Assembly: GCA_037974335.1 (NCBI GenBank)
Contig: CM075760.1
Span: 58,185,812 to 58,249,811, forward strand
Length of the DNA: 64,000 bases
Direction of reading: 5' to 3'
Origin: Prionace glauca
Taxonomy: Eukaryota > Chordata > Chondrichthyes > Carcharhiniformes > Carcharhinidae
Within the stretch, counting starts at the first letter, position 1; every line of letters begins with the position of its first letter. The translations under genes were made by a program, and so were the position numbers. Under the pieces are notes generated by a model, which saw only the letters and a program-made list of their open reading frames with translations, was not told where the DNA came from and searched no databases. Below, piece after piece: positions 11,941-23,039 of the stretch.

Positions 11941-13235
11941 TGAGATGATTGGCTTTAAACAACCAGAACCATCTTCCTCTGTTCTTGGTATGACTGCAAC
12001 CAGTGAAATATTTACCCCCGGATCCCCATTGATTGAAGCTTTGCTCAGGGTCCTTGCTGTTACAATCGGTCAAGTGCTGCGCTGATGTCGAGGGCAGGCT
12101 CTCTCTTTATTAAATCAGTTATTTCCACTATATTTGGAGTAAGTTTAAATGATTTCTAGAAATGAGTGTTCCTAGTGGGCCCCCAACAGAGCATCACTGA
12201 CCAAATTATTATTATTACCATTATTATTATTGCTTATTCAATAATCCTTGTTCCTTTCTACTACGTTGATCGAGTTCCGTTCATTGGGTGGAATTTGGTC
12301 GAGTTGCATTTGTCCTGCCTTTTGCGATCAGGCATGTCTGCCAAAATTCCACAGTGTTGTGTCTTTGATAGTGTCATAGCTGTATTTGAATAGATTGGCT
12401 GGGGCACAGCTAGTCCCAGAGGAAAAATTGTTATTATTGTTGCTGAAGTATTGTCAGGACGAATAATCTTTACATTGTCCAATGCTTTCAACATGGGGTT
12501 AGGCCACATATCATTCATGATCATATTGCATGCCGAGCGGGCTCCAGGAGATGAATGGCCAACTCCTGTCCCTATCTTCCTATGTGATCATGTGAAATGA
12601 GTTGAACTGCTCGAAGACTGGCATCTGTGATGCTAGGGACCTCAGGAGGAGGCCGAGATGGAACATCCTCATGGCACTTCTGGCTGAAGATATTAGCAAT
12701 TGTTTCAGTCTTGTTTCTTTTCCTTCTTGCTGAGCTCCCCGATCTTAAAAATTAGGATTTTATTTGAGACTTCTGTTGCGTTTTTTTTTAAAACTATCAT
12801 TCAGGACTGTGTGCGGGAGGACTGCAACGTTACATCCTGCCTGTAAAAAATCGGATCAGGGTAGTCATGTGATGTATACATTGACATGTATCGGTTCAAA
12901 TTAGTTGAAACAAGGTGCCATGTAATATCACATATTATAATCAGAGACAGGGCCCATTTCACATATATACCGATGGAGGTCAATTCAAAATGAACGGATA
13001 CAGAATCCAGTGTAGTATTTATTGAAGCACTGCCTGAATCATCTAATGTAACTGATCAAGATTTCAATTCCATCTGCTGGCAAAACTCTACAATTACAGT
13101 TAACTGTGACAATATCATTATCAGGTATGATCATACTAATGTATCAAGAATTCACACTCAAATATAATACCACATCCCTTTCTGTGGAAGGTGCCAAAAT
13201 TTAAGGTGCAATGAATTGAATATGTACGCTGTTGA
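11941..13235. other. non-coding; short ATT repeat and LINE tail
   Basis: No gene recognised. It contains a short ATT-rich repeat at about 12207-12237 and a small LINE-like 3' end at about 12535-12595 ('gaatggccaactcctgtcc'). Confidence 0.5.
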
Positions 13236-14096
13236 ATAATGTCTGTTAGGTGGTGTCCCACCGGAATCTATCCAGGGGCCTCGATTATTGACAATATTCA
13301 TCAGCGACTTAAATAATTACAAAAATAGTCAAATATCCAACTGATATTGATTAAGATTTTTTTTTAAAGTACAAAGTTAAATTCAGTTAATGTCCAGTGA
13401 GATTTGGAGGTCTGGTGCAGAGCTTCTTAAAATGCCACGAACTGATGCAGAAAACAGCCAAGAAGGCCAAAGGAATGCTGGTCTTCATATCTAAAGGGTA
13501 GGAGTACAGGGATGCAAATGCTGTGCTGCAATTGTGCAAAATCTTTGTTAGACCCCAATTACAGAACTCTGAGCAGGTATGGGCAACAAACTTTGGAAGC
13601 GTGTTCGCCCTGGTAGGAGTTCAACGCAGGTTTAAAAGAATTATATCTGATTTTAAGGGGTTAGGTTGCCAGGAGAATTTAGACAAATTCAGAGTTTTTC
13701 GCTCGAATTCAGAAGTTTGAAGGGTGCACTCACAGAAATCAACAAAATATTTACAGGGAAAGACAGAGTTGACAAGGATAAAATGTTTCCACCAGTTGAA
13801 GGCTCGAGAATAAAGGACCATATTTTTAAAAAAAGACCAAGCCATGCAGGAGAGTTGATACCAAGCATTTCTATACACAGAGAGTGGCGAAGTTTGGAAC
13901 TCTCTTCCTCAAACGCCGGTGGATGCTGGTTCAATTGTTAAATTTAAGTCTAAGGTTTTTTTTTTAATTAAGCAGGGGTATCAAGGGATATGGGTCATGG
14001 GCAGGGACGTGGAATTTGGTTACAGATCAGCCAAGATCTTAAAGAATGGCGGGGCGAGTCTGTGGAATTGAATGGCCCACTCCTGTTCCTATATTG
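13236..14096 (+). mobile_element. old CR1-like LINE, C-terminal half
   Basis: Degenerate copy beginning near RT motif B ('ggtgtcccaccggaatc'), followed by the 'KTAKKAKGMLVFIS'-like, 'VRPQLQNSEQVW'-like and 'GVQRRFKRIISDFKGLG' stretches. It ends at 'aatggcccactcctgttcc'. Frame breaks are numerous. Confidence 0.75.
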
Positions 14097-14328
14097 CCAA
14101 GTCAGCCTCAGAGCAAAATGCTTCAATTCATGTTAATATATTTGTGTTAATCCTGGTTAGAAGGAAGAATGTTGACCAAGGCTCTGTTGGAGACCATGGC
14201 ACCTTTAACGTCCAGCTCGGCAATCATTGGGGAAAGTTTATTCCTTCACCGTTCTACCTGAAAGATAGTTGGGTCATTATCTCTGAAGCCTCCCAGGAAG
14301 GCAAGGTGGAGAAAATGTGAGTATTCAT

Positions 14329-14356
14329 ATGTGTGTGTGTGTGTGTGTGTGTGTGT
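14329..14356. repeat. (GT)n microsatellite
   Basis: About 28 bases of perfect GT dinucleotide, adjacent to looser GT/CA-rich sequence up to about 14440. Confidence 0.95.
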
Positions 14357-16004
14357 CTACGTGCACGTGTATATGAAAAGAAGACAATACGTGAGACAGA
14401 GTGAGAACAAGAGAGAATCTGTGGGTGTGTGTCTGGCTGAGTGCTTTGTCTGGAAAATGTCAAGTTGTGCACAAATCAATTTCACAATGTTCCAAATATA
14501 ACAATCCACTCTCAACAACCTAATCATTTTCAATCTTTCCAGCTTCGATTTGAAGATCCACCATCAGCAGGATGTGACTCTAGACGGACAGCAGTATGTG
14601 TAACTGGGCAATGCCTTCTCAGGTGTCTGGAATACCACTCTGCTGTAAATGAGTTAGGCACAGGAAACAAAAGTTGGTCTTCCCAGAGATCCCCACATCC
14701 CATGGAAGAATAAATGAAATAAAACACAAGCGTACATGTTTATGTAGTATAAAATATATAATCTCTCTGAATCAAATCTCGCAACCTGCCTGTATTTATT
14801 TCTATCCAACTATCACAGTGTTTGGTTGTGTTGGAGAGATCATCATTGTTGCTACCAAGGTGCCGGAGAAGCTGGAAACTTTCTTTTCCTAAGAAATGGG
14901 AAGCATTGGTATCGGTTTACAACTTAAAACAATGAGTAAGAGGCCTGCAGCACTGTTGTTGGGCAGATTTGTTTATTAATAGGCCCCATTGACAATGTTA
15001 AGAGTTTGAAGTTGGCTTGCAGCCAAGCGCTCAGTACTGAGTAAACAGATCTTTGAGTTACTGAACAAACGCCGTCAGATGCTTCCTGTAAATATTTTCG
15101 GGTATTTGGCAGCAGGTTGGACTGCTGCCAAATACTGCGTCGGACAGATGAACGTGAATCTGTAAGGATAGAATGGAACTTAGTCAGTAATATAATTATT
15201 CTTTGACTCCCACAAGAAAGGCACGTTTTAATTTGTATCCTTTCTCAGCAAATATTTTAAATGAATGCACTGTTCATTATGTGATTAAAGAATATCAGAA
15301 ACTAGTAAATTGGCCAGGTACTATTTCATTTTTATAACTTGCAAATAAATGCCCTTTCAACAATTAAAGCCACGTTGTGAGCTACTGAATGATGCGCATG
15401 GAGGAGAGTTTGATGTTCCCAATCCCTCAGTCCAATGAGATCAGTGTAATGGCCCCAAAATGAAAATAATTAAAAGTAGAAGAAAACCATATAACTGCCT
15501 TGAACAGCGCGGATTCTTGGAATATTCTCAGTGCTCTGCCCCTCTCTTACATTTGATTGAATCCAAGTTCTGTTGTGCAGCATAATCTGATTTCGATCAT
15601 TTACCAGTCCCTCTCGTAGCTGCTAATCTGTGAAGAAATGACCCGTTCATAACCTGGTTCAGTGGAAGATAAAACATTTATTCATGTGATATTGTGCAAT
15701 ATGCCGCAAAGTCCTGATGTTCTGTTTTCACACTACCAGTGAATGTTAGACAGCCGGTGGCTGATGAAATGAGCTGCAATGATTTGGATGCTGACAGAGA
15801 ACTTTCCTGATCCCTGTGTCCGATCTCATTCATTAAATTCTCTGTCCAAACACGATTTTAATATCATGTTTCTCTGTCAACTCAAGTAACCGTAAGTCAA
15901 CCAGTTTTCTTTCACCGTTAGTTTTCATAGGGCTAAATAGCTATTGAGGAAATATGAGGTATAACGTTGCATCATATGAGGATTTTCATTTTTGAATGTA
16001 TTTG

Positions 16005-16320
16005 TGAGTTGAACGGTGACATCTTTGTTAGCACTTCTGCCTTAAAGCGCCAGGGACCCAGTTTCAATTCCAGATTTTGGCCTGTGTGGAATCACTACAT
16101 GTGTGGAGTCTGCACATTCTCCAATTGTCTGCCGATTTATTCACACTGTCAAATAATGTGTCGCTTAGGTTGACTGGCGATAATAAATTGACCCATAATG
16201 TCAAGGGATTTAGCAGGGAATATAGTTGGGTGTTGGGGATAGGGCCTGGGTAGGAATGGTATCGGTGCGGGCCCGACAGGCCAAATGGCCTCCTTCTGCT
16301 CTTTCGGGATGCTGTGAACG
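16005..16320 (+). mobile_element. tRNA-headed SINE, diverged
   Basis: The head has 'gttagcacttctgcct' and 'gccagggacccagtttcaat', the body has 'tgtggagtctgcacattctc', and the tail has 'aaatggcctccttctgctc'. It lies inside the VH-flank duplication copy 1 and has no counterpart in copy 2, so it arrived after the duplication. Confidence 0.8.
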
Positions 16321-16329
16321 TGGGCACCG

Positions 16330-16665
16330 CTGGATGACCAGAATTTACTGGCTACCTCTTGCCAAGGGCACTGGAGAGCCAACCACATTGCCGTGGCTCT
16401 GGAATTGCAGATAGGCCAGACCAGTTAAGGACGGCAGATTCCCTTCTCTAAAATACATTAGTGAAGCAAATGGATTTGATAATACAATCGGCAAAGATAT
16501 CATGATCATAAGTAGATTCTTATTTCCAGATGTTTTTACTGAATTTAAATTCTACCCATCTGTTGTTCTGGGATTCGAAGCCAGGTCCTGAATACATTAG
16601 TTAAGTTGGTGGATGAATTGTCAGTGACAATAATAGTAGGCCATTGCCTTCCTTCTTCGCGTATC
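16330..16665. repeat. dispersed repeat (same family as 48375-48665)
   Basis: A 'ggacggcagattcccttct' stretch, a central 'ttactgaatttaaattc' stretch and an end reading 'gggattcgaagccaggtcc' recur in the same order at 48375-48665. This looks like a dispersed fish retroelement tail. No coding potential. Confidence 0.55.
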
Positions 16666-17079
16666 TGGCCCAAATTACAGTGATAGCTATCCACACCTGA
16701 AATACAACCATCCCAACATTTAGTTACATAAGTCGATAATAATTCCTCTAATTAGTTATATTTTTGCCGCAATGTGTTAGACTCAAAATCTTTGCAAATC
16801 AGACTGACGTATTTATCCTGATAAGGTAATGCCATCTTCTTTATGTTTATTCCATTGTGAAGGGGTGCAGAAACGAAGGGACTGAATTTACAATCAATTT
16901 TTTTTTTTCTGTCTAACACAGATGCACAAATGCAATTTCACCTCTTGGACTAGCAGAGACGTTACAATGGATTTCACTGTTACTGCCTCAGTATTAGTCT
17001 GTCTCTTGAATGTTCCAGTGCCAGCAATCAATTAACTGGGAATAATTCTCAGTATTTTTGATATATTTTATTTGATTTC

Positions 17080-17375
17080 ATTTGATTTAGTACTATTATA
17101 TATATATTAGTACACAGTGAAAATTATTCATTCTTGCACACTATACAGACGGAGCATACCGTACATAGGGAAGGACGGGAGAGAGTGAAGAAGGTTATGT
17201 TGCAGTCATAGCTAGGGTCTAGGAAAAAAATCAATTTAATGCGATGTAGGTCCATTCAGTCATCTGATTGCAACAGTAAAGAAGTTGTTTTTGAATCACT
17301 CTGTACGTGTCCTCAGATACTGTATCTGTCCCCGATGGCAAAAGATGAGACAATATGTCCGGGGTGCGTGGCGTT
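17080..17375. repeat. dispersed repeat fragment before the VH pseudogene
   Basis: An AT-rich start (ATATAT around 17100) is followed by 'catacagacggagcatac'-type wording and an end at 'gtccggggtgcgtgg'. It resembles a dispersed elasmobranch retroelement end, recognised by wording only. It sits where the leader exon and promoter of the pseudogene would be expected. Confidence 0.45.
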
Positions 17376-17420
17376 TTGTTTTCAGTTTTTTTTTCCATAT
17401 TTTAAAATTGTCTAATCGGA

Positions 17421-17905
17421 GATTATGTTGACTCAGCCAGAGACAGAAACCGGGCGTCCCTGAGGATCTCTGAAACTGACCTGTAAAGACAAAGCGTTCA
17501 ATACTGGCAGCAACAGGATGGTCTGGGTCTGACCAGTCCCTGGCCAGTGTTCACAGTGTCTTTTTCAGTATGATAGTCTTGGAACAGCCTACAATTCCTC
17601 CGTCCCAGGGATTCAGAATCTATTTACTCCACCCAGAGACACTTCAAGAGGAAGCGCTGGAAAATCTCAGCAAGTCTTGCAGCATCTGAAATGAGAGAGG
17701 AGCTTTGTCAAAAGGTCACCTGGACTCGAAACGCCAGCTCTTTTCAATCCTCACAAATATTGCCAGGCCCGCTGAGAGTTTCCATTATTTTGTCTTTTGG
17801 TTTCAATTTGCAGTAATTTACTTTTATACTTCAAACGACATCGTCTCTTTGGAAATAAATCAAAATGGAAGATTCCGACATTTATTCTGTCTGTCCTACA
17901 TAGAC
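17421..17905 (+). pseudogene. VH pseudogene (psi-VH)
   Basis: Framework 1 and 2 match the intact VH at 28133-28437: 'atgttgactcagccag' at 17425, then 'accgggcgtccc', 'ctgacctgtaaa' and 'tgggtctgaccagtccc'. There are in-frame stops in FR1 (TGA at 17461) and in FR2 (TGA where the intact gene has the CGA of 'WVRQ'). CDR2 and early FR3 follow to about 17648, where a repeat of roughly 185 bases is inserted. FR3 resumes at about 17836 ('acttcaaacgacatcg'). No leader, no Cys104 codon context and no convincing RSS are visible. It is a relic V segment on the same strand and about 10 kb upstream of the functional-looking VH, with the same flank, so cluster or V duplication is the likely origin. Confidence 0.85.
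17649..17835. mobile_element. repeat insertion splitting psi-VH
   Basis: The insert has 'gctggaaaatctcagcaag', then 'actcgaaacgccagctc', a dispersed-repeat pattern also seen, diverged, at 24400-24540, 60180-60290 and 61385-61500. The 7-base word 'acttcaa' occurs on both sides (17641 and 17836) and once in the intact VH, which fits a target-site duplication. Confidence 0.65.
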
Positions 17906-18152
17906 TCCAGTTCCACTGTGATGAAAATGACTCCTAGCCACTACTGAAATTGCCGGGCAGGTCAGTCATTTGTATCAAAGCTGCTGTGGAAAATCAAAGA
18001 ATAAAATCATCCAGAGGGCACGTTTCAACAAGATGGGTCACAACCGCCTTCTCTACAGGGACAACTAAATGTTGGCTTTGTCAGTGATGCTCACATCCAG
18101 TGGATCAATAACAACAGGGTAAAGTGCTGCAGATTGTGGAAATCTAAAACGA

Positions 18153-19852
18153 AAACATAAGAACATAAGAAGATCATAAGAAATAGGAGCAGGAGTAGGC
18201 CATCTAGCCCTTCGAGCCTGCCCCGCCATTCAATAAGATCATGGCTGATCTGTCGTGGCTCAGTTCCACCTTCCCGCCCTCTCCCCATAACCCTTAATCC
18301 CTTCTCTTATCAAAAACCCATCAACCCGCTTCTTAAAAATATTTAGCGAGGCAGCCTCCACCACTTCAACGGGCAGAGAATTCCAGAGATTCACCACCCT
18401 TTGAGTGAAGAAGTTCCTCCTCAACTCTTTTCTAAACCGCCTCCCCTTTATCTTGAGGCTGTGCCCCCTAGTCCTACTGTCTTTTTTAAGCGGGAAGAGT
18501 CTCTCCACCTCTATCCTATCCATCCCATTCATCATCTTATACGTCTCAATGAGATCTCCCCTCATTCTTCTAAACTCTAACGAGTACAATCCTAGTTTAT
18601 TCAGCCTCTCCTCATAGCTCAATCCCCTCAACTCTGGTATCAGCCTAGTAAACCTCCTCTGCACTCCCTCCAGGGCCAAAATATCCTTGCGCAGGTGCGG
18701 CGCCCAAAACTGCACACAGTACTCCAGCTGCGGCCTCACCAATGCCCGATACAGCTGCAGCAAGACCTCACTACTTTTATATTCAATCCCCCTCGCTATG
18801 AAGGCCAGCGTCCCATTCGCCTTCCTGACCACCTGCTGCATCTGCAAGCTGGGTTTTTGCGACTCATGCACAAGGACCCCGAGGTCCCTCTGCACCGTCG
18901 CCTGCTGCAGTTTTTCGCCACGTAAGTAATAGTCCTTCCTACCATTCCTCCTACCAAAGTGGACCACCTCACACTTGCCAACATTAAATTCCATTTGCCA
19001 TTTCCTGGCCCATTCGCCCAGCCTATCTAGATCCTTCTGCATGCAGACTCTCCACACCCTCCTCACAATTTGCCTTTCCCCCAATCTTGGTGTCATCAGC
19101 AAATTTCGACACCCTGCACTCGGTTCCCTCCTCCAGATCATCTATATAAATGGTAAATAGCTGAGGCCCCAGCACCGACCCCTGGGGCACCCCACTAGTC
19201 ACCAACCGCCAATCCGAATAGCACCCATTGACCCCCACTCTCTGCCTCCTATTTGACAACCAATCCTCTATCCACGCTAACACCCTACCCCCAACTCCAT
19301 GTCCCCTGACCTTCTGCAATAACCTCTTGTGAGGTACCTTGTCAAACGCCTTCTGAAAATCCAGAAAGACCACATCCACCGGCTCTCCTCTATCCACTGC
19401 CCTAGACACATCCTCATAGAACTCCAGTAAATTTGTCAGACACGACTTCCCTTTAATGAAACCGTGTTGCGTCCGCCCTATCAAGCAATTCCCCTCAAGA
19501 TGCCTCGCTATTTCCTCCTTAATGACGGATTCTAACATTTTACCTACCACAGACTTTACGTCTGTGGTAGGTAACCGGCCTATAATTCCCTGCCTTTTGC
19601 CTGGCACCCTTCTTAAACAACGGCGTAACATTAGCCGTTTTCCAATCTTCCGGCACTTCCCCGGAATCCAGCGACGTCTGGAAAATAACCACGAAGGCAT
19701 CCACTATCACCTCCGCCATTTCTTTCAGAACCCTCGGATGCATTCCATCCGGTCCTGGGGACTTGTCCACAATCAGCCCCTCCAGTCTGTCGAGCACCAC
19801 CTCTCTAGTAACAGTAATGTCATTAAGACCCTCCATTCCTACCACCTTTCCA
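18153..19852 (-). mobile_element. CR1-A LINE, long 3' copy with RT domain
   Basis: Minus strand. The 3' tail is 'gaacataagaagatcataag'-like at 18153. The upstream frame (19023-19700) carries RT motifs: '[18 protein letters not shown]' (motif A), '[11 protein letters not shown]' (motif B) and '[11 protein letters not shown]' (motif C with the catalytic DD). The downstream frame (18260-19141) carries the C-terminal domain ('VQRRFTRLIPELRGLSYEER', 'FFTQRVVNLWNSLPVEVV'). A third piece (19540-19845) has 'IVDKSPGPDGMHPRVLKE'. The pieces lie in different frames, so the copy is defective, but the bases are little decayed. It is 5'-truncated near 19852, with no ORF1 or endonuclease. Confidence 0.92.
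19549..19579. repeat. 13-bp perfect hairpin inside CR1-A
   Basis: 'acctaccacagac' is followed after 5 bases by its exact reverse complement 'gtctgtggtaggt'. The sister copy at about 36000-36030 has no second arm, so the arm was gained by this copy. It shifts the LINE reading frame here. Confidence 0.85.
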
Positions 19853-20344
19853 TCGCTAACACAACACAGATGTTACTCAACAGGTCAATGTGCATCATCA
19901 GAGAGAGAACTAGATTCACATTAAAGATCGATGCCAGGATGCAAAATCTCATTGATATAATTCTAAAGAACAAAACTGTTTTCTCCAATATTCTACCTTA
20001 ATACTGATTCTTCAAACAAAATCACATATTTACTGTCAAGTTATCACATCTCGGTTTGTGGTAGTTTGTTGTACGCAAATTACCTGCTGTATTTGCAACA
20101 TGACAGCAGTGACTACATTCAGCAAAAGGACATCACTGAGTTTTAAGGACAACAAAGAGCAAAGAACAATACAGTACAGGAGACAGGCCCTTCGGCCTTC
20201 CACGCCTGCGCCACTCAAACTCTAGGGCGATATGAGGTCGGGTAAAGTGTTCTATAAATGCAAGTTCCACCAAAATGAATGTTGTAATTCTTTGGAAGCG
20301 TTGAGATTAGTGCGAACACAGTCAAGCTTCTGCTTGATCACAAC
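19853..20344. other. non-coding; short LINE-tail remnant
   Basis: No gene. A CR1-like 3' end in minus orientation lies at about 20155-20222 ('caggcccttcggccttcca'). The rest is unremarkable AT-rich sequence. Confidence 0.5.
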
Positions 20345-20830
20345 AACATAACATCATAGAATCCCTGCAGTTCAAAAGGAGGCCATTCGGTCTAACAAGT
20401 CTGCAGTGGCTCTCCAGCAGAGCATCCTACCTTGGTCCAGCCTTCACCCGATCCAGACAGCGACGCATATTGACAGGCTAATCCCCTGAACCTACACATT
20501 GTCGAACACTAAGAAGATATTTAGCTTAGACAATCCACCTTGGACCTGGGAAGGATGCTTTGCTGGATAGCTGGTGCAGACTTGAAGAACTGAGTGGTCT
20601 CCTTCCGCACTGTGGGGATTCTATGATTCTACATTGCACATCATTGGAAGCTAAGGGGCAATTTATCATAGCCAATCCACCTAACCTGTACATCCTGGGA
20701 CTGTGGAAGGAAACTGGAGCACGAGAAGGAAACACACATGGACATGGGTAGAATGTGAAAACCATTCATATTCACCCAGGGTTGGAAGCGAACCCGTTCC
20801 CTGTGAAGCAGCAAAACTAATTATATCTCT
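20345..20830 (-). mobile_element. SINE pieces, mainly minus strand
   Basis: A tail in minus orientation is at 20353-20470 ('ggaggccattcggtctaac'). A short plus-oriented tail ('ttctatgattctac') interrupts it near 20610-20632. The SINE body and head in minus orientation run from 20640 to 20830 ('ggactgtggaaggaaactgg', 'aagcgaacccgttccctgtg'). This looks like one SINE disrupted by another element, though the order of events is not certain. Confidence 0.55.
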
Positions 20831-21779
20831 TAGTGATAAACATATTGGATTTTTTATTCTTCTGTCGTGTGAATGTGATCACTATTTCTGACAGGAATAT
20901 TGAGACATCAGATCTTTTGTTTTAAATTTAACTTGTCTAGTTTAAAAAGGCTAAATCCTCAATCAAATTAACATTCAGTGGAATATTAGCCTGTACACAG
21001 ATGCTTTATTAGTTGTGGCATCAGAACTTTCAGAACTAATTCTGAAATGAAATGTATCATTTTCTTTTAAGTAAATACAACTGATGTTATGAATGTTCAA
21101 AAGTTTCTATTCATTTTGAACCAACTGTTAAAATTCTTAAAATAAATCGCTATTTTGAATTGAAACTGATCAACAAGTGACGGTTTGCCTGGTTTTGCTG
21201 TCATGAACATTTCAGTGTAAACAGTGAGGTATTTATGTAAATAAATATAAAAATAGCAATTCCAAATTAGATTGTTGACTGACAAAAACACAACAAATAT
21301 TTCCCCACCAACACAGCACAGAAATAGAGACAACCATGCAAATCAATCAACCGATTCCAGTAATGATTGTTTTTCAATATTATTTATTCATCAGTTATGT
21401 GAGGAAAAAACATCATGATGATTTCTGTTAGGGAATTAGGGAATAATCCCTCTGATCCCGAAATAAAATGACACAGAAAATACAGAACATCTCCTGTGTT
21501 TCATCTCTTTCTCTGTCTTTCTCCTGTCTTGTTCTGTGTCTTGTTTCTCCACGATGGTTCATCGTCTTCACTCCACAGATAAAGTCAATATCTGTCCAAT
21601 GTATTCTCTCAGCCAGAGTTACAGGCTTCTAAAATATGTAATGAAATTAATTAGAATTTGGGAGCGAGATTTCCTCTAAAAGATCTCTTGAACACTCCAA
21701 TTTCTTGAAATGCTTGCTACTTTTTCTTCTGCATCTAGCCTCGTCTGTAGCTAATGATAAGAATTCGACGTGTTAGCCC
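20831..21779. other. non-coding AT-rich stretch
   Basis: No gene recognised. A perfect octamer ATGCAAAT occurs at 21336-21343, but it lies 6.6 kb from the VH and is not positioned as a promoter element. Confidence 0.5.
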
Positions 21780-22270
21780 CAAAGGTTCTTTCCCTAGATT
21801 TAGCCGGCGTTATCCCTGTCCCTGGAATATTTGACTGGACAGTGTCGAGGAATATTAACCCTGCATCTAAACTCACTGTAGCTGCCTTTTGAATGTTTGA
21901 TATGACTTTGTCAATTTCAAGATTTAATCCGTATCTAATCTCTGTTGTACCTCACCTGTATGTGTTTTATTGAAGTGTGTCGCCGATCTTTCCCTGTACC
22001 TCGCATCTGCCTCCCGAATCTCTAAAGGAAAAGTACAGGAGAGGTTTTACGTCGAAGAGAGTCCATTCTCTTTCTGCATTCATTTTGTTTGAGCAGACTT
22101 TGTACAAGGAGGTTCGCTCTGTTTCCATACACGAGACTGTTCTGGGAATGTTTGATTTGAATAGTGTAGAAGGAGATTCACTTTGTACTGATTCATGCTA
22201 TTCCTGACTTGGGAGTATTTAATTTGGCAATGCAGAGGGAATTTTGCATTCTGCAGCTAAGCGCTTGTCA
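21780..22270. repeat. degenerate minisatellite, period ~80-90
   Basis: Variants of 'ctgggaatgtttgat', 'acagtgt-gagg-a-att' and 'actgattcatgctattcct' recur about every 80-90 bases (near 21815, 21885, 22142 and 22205). Strong divergence. No coding. Confidence 0.5.
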
Positions 22271-22279
22271 CTCCTATCC

Positions 22280-22700
22280 TGGAAGTTTATGGTGGTGCAG
22301 TGGCCATCTCTGCAAATTTCATGGGGATTGAATTTGTCTCTTTATATTACAGTACTTTTACCCTGTGTCAACTTATATTATGAGGCTATGTATTTCTTTA
22401 TTTTTCACGAGAGTCTAACTCATTTTCTATTGCATGTCGAATTTTATATTGCCTGTCTCTACTCATATTAAACTGAATCTTTTATTTGTTTATACTAAGT
22501 TAGACGCTGTCCCTGTTTATGTTGTTCGTAATTTTGCTCTTTATATAAAGTGAGACGTTGTCTCTGTTTACATTAATTTAGATCTTTCTCTGTATCAAAC
22601 TAGATGCATTCTTGTTTCTGAAATTGACCGTGTCCATGTATATATTGCATTGGACATGGTCTCAGTTTTTCTTGCACTGGTCAAGGCCAGTAATGATAAA
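22280..22700. repeat. degenerate T-rich repeat block
   Basis: 'tgtctctgtttatatta' variants recur with spacing of roughly 40-60 bases, the same wording as the 2160-3330 block (minus form of the ~60-bp family). Confidence 0.45.
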
Positions 22701-22859
22701 ACTGGCTGGAAGAACACAATTCTCTGCATCCTTCTGCAACTGCAAACTCAATGAGATTTTGGGCTTTGGAAAAGAAGAAGCGATATCTGAAATCTACTTC
22801 TGCTGACTGCATTCAAAATGAATACCAATTCCTGTATAGAATGCACTGTCAACAAAGAA

Positions 22860-22972
22860 CAAAAATCAAAGACAATTACAGGGCAAACAAAGGCCCTTCG
22901 GCCCTCCAAGACTGCACCAACCAAACACTGTCGACCCAATACTGCCCGTTTCTGGATCCTGTCTGACAGTAA
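22860..22972 (-). mobile_element. CR1-like 3' end fragment
   Basis: A 'cttcggccctccaagac' stretch follows an 'acaattacagggcaaac' stretch, the pattern of CR1-B 3' ends in minus orientation (compare 10360 and 33780). Only about 110 bases remain. Confidence 0.6.
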
Positions 22973-23039
22973 TATTTTTATCCCGACATATTATCTCTTC
23001 TTCTCGAAGAACGGTGTATTAACACAGACGTAATTCAAA

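Larger units (their letters stand above)
14540..17420 (+). repeat. VH 5'-flank duplication, copy 1
   Basis: Long stretches correspond in order to 25440-27880, the flank of the intact VH. Shared marks include 'ttggcttgcagccaagcg' (15013 and 26430), 'gacagccggtgg/acc' (15748 and 27159) and 'catttagttacata/gaa' (16720 and 27474). Divergence is considerable, so the event is old. Copy 1 has since gained a SINE (16005-16320) and two other repeats (16330-16665, 17080-17375). No leader exon or TATA box like that at 27882 is visible before the pseudogene. No gene lies within it. Confidence 0.75.

Noticed and set aside
12166-12393. 75-codon frame rich in Ile
   Set aside because: It rests on an ATT microsatellite and a chance continuation; no homology pattern.
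19456-20001. 181-codon plus-strand frame
   Set aside because: It is the antisense shadow of the CR1-A RT region, running into flanking DNA.
21336-21343. Perfect octamer ATGCAAAT as an Ig promoter element
   Set aside because: It lies 6.6 kb from the VH. Others at 13512 and 59601 are also unrelated to a V segment, so chance occurrence is the simplest reading.
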